From the NCBI RefSeq assembly GCF_000092785.1, contig NC_014225.1, positions 1 through 64,000 of the forward strand: a stretch of 64,000 bases of DNA, read 5' to 3'. The notes below the pieces were generated by a model. The model did no database searches. It was given only the letters and a program-made list of their open reading frames with translations, and was not told where the DNA came from. This document shows, in pieces, positions 63,080-64,000 of the stretch (the first letter of the stretch is position 1; each line of letters starts with the position of its first letter). The translations under genes and the position numbers were made by a program. Origin of the DNA: Waddlia chondrophila WSU 86-1044 (GTDB lineage: Bacteria > Chlamydiota > Chlamydiia > Chlamydiales > Waddliaceae).

Positions 63080-64000
63080 ATGATGAAAAGGTGTTTTTTA
63101 TTTTTATCGGTTTTTGTGTGTTGTTGCTTCTTTTTGTCCAGGGTTGATGCAGGTAATTGCTGCGCTTCCCAATCATATGCTCCTGGTTTTCGAGAAACAC
63201 CTTTATACAGGCCTAGTTGTTGCAATTATGTAGATTCTTGCAGTTATGAATGCGATCGCCAATGCTCTATAGAGATTGGGGCCGAGTTTCTCTATCGGAA
63301 AGTTTGCCTTGACGAATTTAACTGGGCGTTTACCCGTACAGAGACGACTGAAGCCAATGTGACCTCCATCGATCTTTCTTATGAGAGGCTGTGCTTGGAT
63401 GATGAACCTGGCGTGCGTGCTTGGTTGGGTTTCCAGCCTGCTGGAAAAGAATCTTTAGGGATCTATTTTGGCTATGTCTATTTATCCGGCAGCAAGAATG
63501 ATTCAATTCAGCAAAGCTTCGGCAATACAATCGGTACGACTGTGATGCACTACGGCCTTTTTCAGGAATCAGCAGGTTTTACCGATATTGCTGTCGATTG
63601 GAGAAATCAGTATCACGAAGGAGAAGTTGTTCTTGGCTCTAGTGCCTTTTGCGGAAAAAACCATGTATTTCTCCCCTACTTTGGAGCTGCAGGGATTTAT
63701 CTTGAACAGAAATTTGCATTAGATCTTTCCGATCCTGATTTGGTTTTTGCAGGTGATGCGGGAGCTGTCGATTGGGAATCTCAATATTGGGGCGTTGGAC
63801 TTCGCTTCGGTTCTCATTACAAATACCAACTAGGAAGCTGCCTCGCTTTTATTGGAAGATTTAATGCTTCTTTACTCGTTGGTGAAAATAAATTTCACAA
63901 CTTTCAATCTGTGATTTTCTCCTCGGAGGCAGAGGAACTGCAGCTCAATATTTCTGGAAAGAACAAGTGTCATGTTGTTCCCGGCTATAGTTTAGGCGCA
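63080..64000 (+). CDS. MOMP-like cysteine-rich outer-membrane protein (5' part)
   Basis: The frame is open from 63080 (or the next ATG, 63083) to the window edge: 307 codons without a stop. It begins with a signal peptide (RCFLFLSVFVCCCFFLS), then many Cys (GNCCASQ, PSCCNYVDSCSYECDRQCS), IEIGAEFLYRKVCLDEFNWAF, and aromatic beta-strand repeats such as IYFGYVYLSGS and FLPYFGAAGIYLE. This is the plan of the large MOMP-like porin family of environmental chlamydiae: disulfide-rich barrels of the outer membrane. The C-terminus lies outside. Confidence 0.72.
   Translation, partial: MMKRCFLFLSVFVCCCFFLSRVDAGNCCASQSYAPGFRETPLYRPSCCNYVDSCSYECDRQCSIEIGAEFLYRKVCLDEFNWAFTRTETTEANVTSIDLSYERLCLDDEPGVRAWLGFQPAGKESLGIYFGYVYLSGSKNDSIQQSFGNTIGTTVMHYGLFQESAGFTDIAVDWRNQYHEGEVVLGSSAFCGKNHVFLPYFGAAGIYLEQKFALDLSDPDLVFAGDAGAVDWESQYWGVGLRFGSHYKYQLGSCLAFIGRFNASLLVGENKFHNFQSVIFSSEAEELQLNISGKNKCHVVPGYSLGA

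Overview
The window looks like the chromosome of an environmental chlamydia (order Parachlamydiales; a Waddlia-like genome is my best guess, from memory of gene content and base composition, not from a search). The strongest signs are a chromosomal thrS-parA-pGP6-like block and a glmU-like/ispA pair in the order I recall from Chlamydia, recBCD, hemB, an Aas-like transporter-acyltransferase, a cysteine-rich MOMP-like porin at the right edge, and several large proteins of the kind chlamydiae deliver to host cells. Translational coupling by ATGA stop/start overlaps is very common (antitoxin/doc, glmU-like/ispA, purB/tatA, secreted protein/FKBP, MFS-acyltransferase/recC, recC/recB, glycosyltransferase/mutY, hydrolase/MFS).

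Layout. 1-6.5 kb is an accessory region of nested insertion sequences: an IS630 transposase tail, an intact IS256-family element, a toxin-antitoxin operon whose Doc toxin is cut off at its catalytic motif, a plasmid-like operon of small genes under a repeat-rich control region, an intact ISAs1-family element and an IS256 fragment. 6.5-21.2 kb is mostly minus-strand housekeeping: ispA, glmU-like, opgG/opgH (osmoregulated periplasmic glucans), a rare methyltransferase/D-Ala-D-Ala-ligase-like fusion, then a likely operon thrS-parA-pGP6-like-purB-tatA-tatC. 21.3-27 kb holds a 984-residue protein with a papain-like cysteine motif, followed by a cassette of secreted proteins (small Cys-rich protein with a frameshift, a 322-residue secreted protein, an FKBP isomerase). 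The cassette is flanked by two copies of the 3' end of the 984-residue gene, which looks like an insertion footprint.

27-38.6 kb runs rightward: manC, an LplT/acyltransferase fusion, recC, recB, recD. 38.6-41 kb has two nearly identical, signal-peptide-bearing, ATP-grasp-like proteins in tandem. Then come a YjbH-like outer-membrane protein, hemB, a Bcp peroxiredoxin, a YopT-type (C58-like) cysteine protease candidate, an unrecognised 763-residue protein, a WaaE-like glycosyltransferase, mutY and a second glycosyltransferase. At 51.9-53.7 kb lies the most striking gene: a lipoxygenase-like protein with all expected iron ligands, including the C-terminal isoleucine. A DUF1328 membrane protein and tRNA-Thr(CGU) follow.

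54.1-56.1 kb is an IS66 element into which an IS256 copy has inserted with loss of most IS66 coding sequence. 56.2-64 kb carries an alpha/beta hydrolase, an MFS transporter, a carboxylesterase, a small secreted protein, SerB-like and SerA enzymes (serine synthesis), a secreted endonuclease/exonuclease/phosphatase-fold protein and the start of the MOMP-like porin. Taken together, the window mixes conserved chlamydial metabolism and envelope genes with probable host-directed enzymes (lipoxygenase, C58-like protease, secreted ATP-grasps, secreted EEP protein) and an IS-driven accessory tip. No CRISPR array, rRNA or prophage structural module was seen.
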